A DNA stretch of 34,827 bases, taken from positions 1 through 34,827 of the forward strand of contig CAMCIK010000017.1 of the NCBI GenBank assembly GCA_945874825.1, written 5' to 3'. Each line of letters starts with the position of its first letter. Within the stretch, counting starts at the first letter, position 1. The stretch comes from Phenylobacterium deserti. Lineage in GTDB: Bacteria; Pseudomonadota; Alphaproteobacteria; Caulobacterales; Caulobacteraceae. The notes under the pieces are model-generated. The model saw only the letters and a list, made by a program, of their open reading frames with translations. It made no database searches and was not told where the DNA came from. The position numbers and the translations under genes were made by a program. Shown piece by piece: positions 33,206 through 34,827 of the stretch.

Positions 33206-33805
33206 TCAGGCGGCCTGGGTTCCGATCACCCCGTCGATCACTGCGGTGACGCGCTCGATGAAGGCGGTACGCTCGGGGCCCTCCAGGGCGGCGCCGCGGA
33301 TCAGGCGCTCGACCAGGAAGCCGATGTAGATGGCGGCCAGAACCCGGGCCCGTTCCTGACCGGCCTCGTCGCCCAGCCAGTCCCGGATGGGGGCCAGGAA
33401 GCGCTCCTGCACCGCCCGCCCCAGCAGGGGTGCCGTGGTGGGCGAGGTCGCCGCCTGCAGCAGGAACTGGAAGGTCCGGGTCCGGGGGTCGGCGATGTCG
33501 GCGGCACCGGCCATCATCTCGGCCACGTCCCGGGAAAAGCGGCTCCGGTCCCATTCGCGCAGGCGGTCAGGTGCGATGGTCGCCTTCAGGGCCTCGGTGA
33601 ACAGGCCCTCCTTGCCCCCGAAATAGCGCGGGATCAGGGCCACGTCCGACCCCGCCAGGGCGGCGATGTCGCGCAGGGATGTCCGGTCATAGCCGGTGAC
33701 GGCGAAGGCGTTCCTGGCCGCGTCCAGTATGGCCGCGCGGGTCGCCCCGGCGTCACGACGCCGGGGCGGCGCGGCAGGGCGCACCGGTTCCGCGAGAACG
33801 GTCAT
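33206..33805 (-). CDS. TetR family transcriptional regulator next to the P450 gene
   Basis: A 199-residue regulator. A basic, Pro/Ala-rich N-terminus (1-22) precedes the helix-turn-helix (about 23-68), with Ala-Ile-Leu-Asp-Ala-Ala-Arg-Asn-Ala-Phe, Gly-Tyr-Asp-Arg-Thr-Ser-Leu-Arg-Asp-Ile-Ala and Arg-Tyr-Phe-Gly-Gly-Lys-Glu-Gly-Leu-Phe. The C-terminal helical domain would bind an effector. It begins 16 bp after the stop of the cytochrome P450 gene on the same strand, so it is probably in the same transcript and may control it. I saw no clear operator within the window, since the P450 promoter is outside. Confidence 0.9.
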   Translation of the reverse strand: MTVLAEPVRPAAPPRRRDAGATRAAILDAARNAFAVTGYDRTSLRDIAALAGSDVALIPRYFGGKEGLFTEALKATIAPDRLREWDRSRFSRDVAEMMAGAADIADPRTRTFQFLLQAATSPTTAPLLGRAVQERFLAPIRDWLGDEAGQERARVLAAIYIGFLVERLIRGAALEGPERTAFIERVTAVIDGVIGTQAA

Positions 33806-33821
33806 GCGGTCCGGCCCGGGA

Positions 33822-34827
33822 TCAGTTCCGGCTCGGGATGATCACCGGCAGGCTTTCGAAGCCGTGGACAAAAGCCGAGAAGTTGCGGACCGGCTCGCCG
33901 GAGACCCGGATATCGGGGAAGCGCTTGAGGATTTCTTCCCAGATGATGGTCAGCTGCAGCTCAGCCACCCGGTTGCCCACGCAGCGGTGGACGCCGAAAC
34001 CGAACGACATGTGATGCCGCGACTGGTCGCGGTCGATGATGTAGCTGTTCGGGTTCTCGATCTCGTCCTCGTCCCGGTTGCCGGAGAGGTACCACATCAC
34101 CACCCGCTCGCCGGCCTTGATGGTCTTGCCGCCCAGCTCAAAGTCGGTCTTCGCCACCCGGGCCATGTGGGCCAGGGGGGTCTGCCAGCGAATGGTCTCC
34201 GAGACCATGGAGGGGATCAGGTCGGGATTGGCGCGTAGCTTGGCGTACTGGTCGGGGAACTGGTTCAGGGCCACGATGCTGCCGGAGATGGTGTTCCGGG
34301 TGGTGTCATTGCCGCCGCCGATCAGCAGGATGACGTTGCCGCGATAGGTGTCACGGTCAATGTCGCGGGTCGCCGGGTTGTGCACCAGCATGGAGATCAG
34401 GTCGGCCGAGGGCTCGGCGTTGACCTTCTGGTTCCACAGTTCCTCGAAGGCACCGAAGCACTCGCTCAGGGCCTGGAACTTGTGCTCCCAGCTCTTCACG
34501 GGGCCGTGGCCAGGCGGATTGGTGACCATGTCCGACCAGTAGGTCAGCTTGCGGCGATCCTCGAAGGGGAAGTCAAAGAGGGTCGCCAGGGTCATGGCGG
34601 TCAGTTCCTTCGACACCAGGTCGACCCAGTCGAACTCCTTGCCGATGGGCAGGGAATCCAGGATCAGCCCCGCCCGCTCGCGGACGATGGGGGCCATCCT
34701 GTGCAGGTTCGCCGGAGCCACGGTGGGGCTCACAGCCTTGCGCTGGGCCCCATGCTCGGGCTCGTCCATGGTGATGAAGCCAGCCCCACCGCCGCCGGTC
34801 CGGGGACGGGCAAGTTCGCCCAGCACC
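33822..34827 (-). CDS. Cytochrome P450, CYP153-like, N-terminus beyond the window
   Basis: The last 334 residues or so of a P450. The I-helix oxygen-binding motif is Gly-Gly-Gly-Asn-Asp-Thr-Thr-Arg-Asn-Thr, the K-helix Glu-Thr-Ile-Arg provides Glu-x-x-Arg, and the haem loop is Phe-Gly-Phe-Gly-Val-His-Arg-Cys-Val-Gly-Asn-Arg, with Cys as the haem thiolate. The stretches Ile-Arg-Trp-Gln-Thr-Pro-Leu-Ala-His-Met, Met-Trp-Tyr-Leu-Ser-Gly-Asn-Arg-Asp and Arg-Cys-Val-Gly-Asn-Arg are characteristic of CYP153, soluble terminal hydroxylases of medium-chain alkanes and fatty acids. The subfamily is recalled from memory, not searched. Ferredoxin and reductase partners are not in the window. A TetR gene follows 16 bp downstream. 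Confidence 0.92.
   Translation of the reverse strand, partial: VLGELARPRTGGGGAGFITMDEPEHGAQRKAVSPTVAPANLHRMAPIVRERAGLILDSLPIGKEFDWVDLVSKELTAMTLATLFDFPFEDRRKLTYWSDMVTNPPGHGPVKSWEHKFQALSECFGAFEELWNQKVNAEPSADLISMLVHNPATRDIDRDTYRGNVILLIGGGNDTTRNTISGSIVALNQFPDQYAKLRANPDLIPSMVSETIRWQTPLAHMARVAKTDFELGGKTIKAGERVVMWYLSGNRDEDEIENPNSYIIDRDQSRHHMSFGFGVHRCVGNRVAELQLTIIWEEILKRFPDIRVSGEPVRNFSAFVHGFESLPVIIPSRN

Overview
The window is about 34.8 kb of very GC-rich bacterial chromosome, densely packed with mostly housekeeping genes. Several features point to an alphaproteobacterium, most likely of the Caulobacterales (Caulobacter/Phenylobacterium type). These are the GC-rich third codon positions, a membrane-anchored CycM-like cytochrome c, and a cluster in the order rpmH-rnpA-yidC-engB-argB-HAD-dapD-dapE. 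There is also an ffs-dnaX pair and a CtrA-like box in front of a Flp-type pilin gene. The lineage is inferred from gene content and order, not from a database match.

Layout. 1-3629: the end of a secreted protein gene, a GNAT acetyltransferase, a MFE-2-like short-chain dehydrogenase (minus) and a UMF1/Atg22-type MFS transporter. 3630-8675: an AT-rich regulatory stretch with a structured leader and a small Flp-like pilin ORF, then a coupled leucyl aminopeptidase and NlpC/P60 hydrolase, a CycM-like cytochrome c (minus), and the overlapping pair kdsB-pheA. 8682-17622: nudC (minus), the 4.5S SRP RNA gene with a clear promoter, dnaX, a DUF4153-like membrane protein (minus), then recR-rmuC-def-fmt-truA on the plus strand. 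17595-25694: a long minus-strand run that reads, in transcription order, rpmH-rnpA-yidC-engB-acyl-CoA dehydrogenase-argB-HAD-dapD-dapE. 25788-28447: a minus-strand TetR-esterase-quinone oxidoreductase operon behind a palindromic operator. 28543-31685: an M28 peptidase, a threonine dehydratase-like enzyme and a VOC protein, all minus. 31901-34827: purA (plus), then a TetR regulator and a CYP153-like cytochrome P450 that runs off the right edge (both minus).

How the genes fit together. fmt and def handle formyl-methionine at translation initiation and after it. rpmH, rnpA, yidC and engB cover ribosome assembly, RNA processing and membrane insertion, and the ffs RNA feeds the same membrane-targeting route. 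argB, dapD and dapE make arginine and diaminopimelate/lysine. pheA makes phenylpyruvate, kdsB activates Kdo for lipopolysaccharide, and purA makes AMP. dnaX, recR and rmuC serve replication and recombination.

I found no convincing defence system, mobile element, CRISPR array or tRNA, and no clearly undescribed multi-gene system. The most interesting sites are: the pilin leader, whose hairpin masks its own ribosome binding site beneath a CtrA-like box; the non-canonical Flp pilin; DnaX lacking the usual zinc-module cysteines; the absence of ebfC and yidD from their usual places; an acyl-CoA dehydrogenase inside a housekeeping run; and a probable frame-broken small gene near 21.3-21.4 kb.
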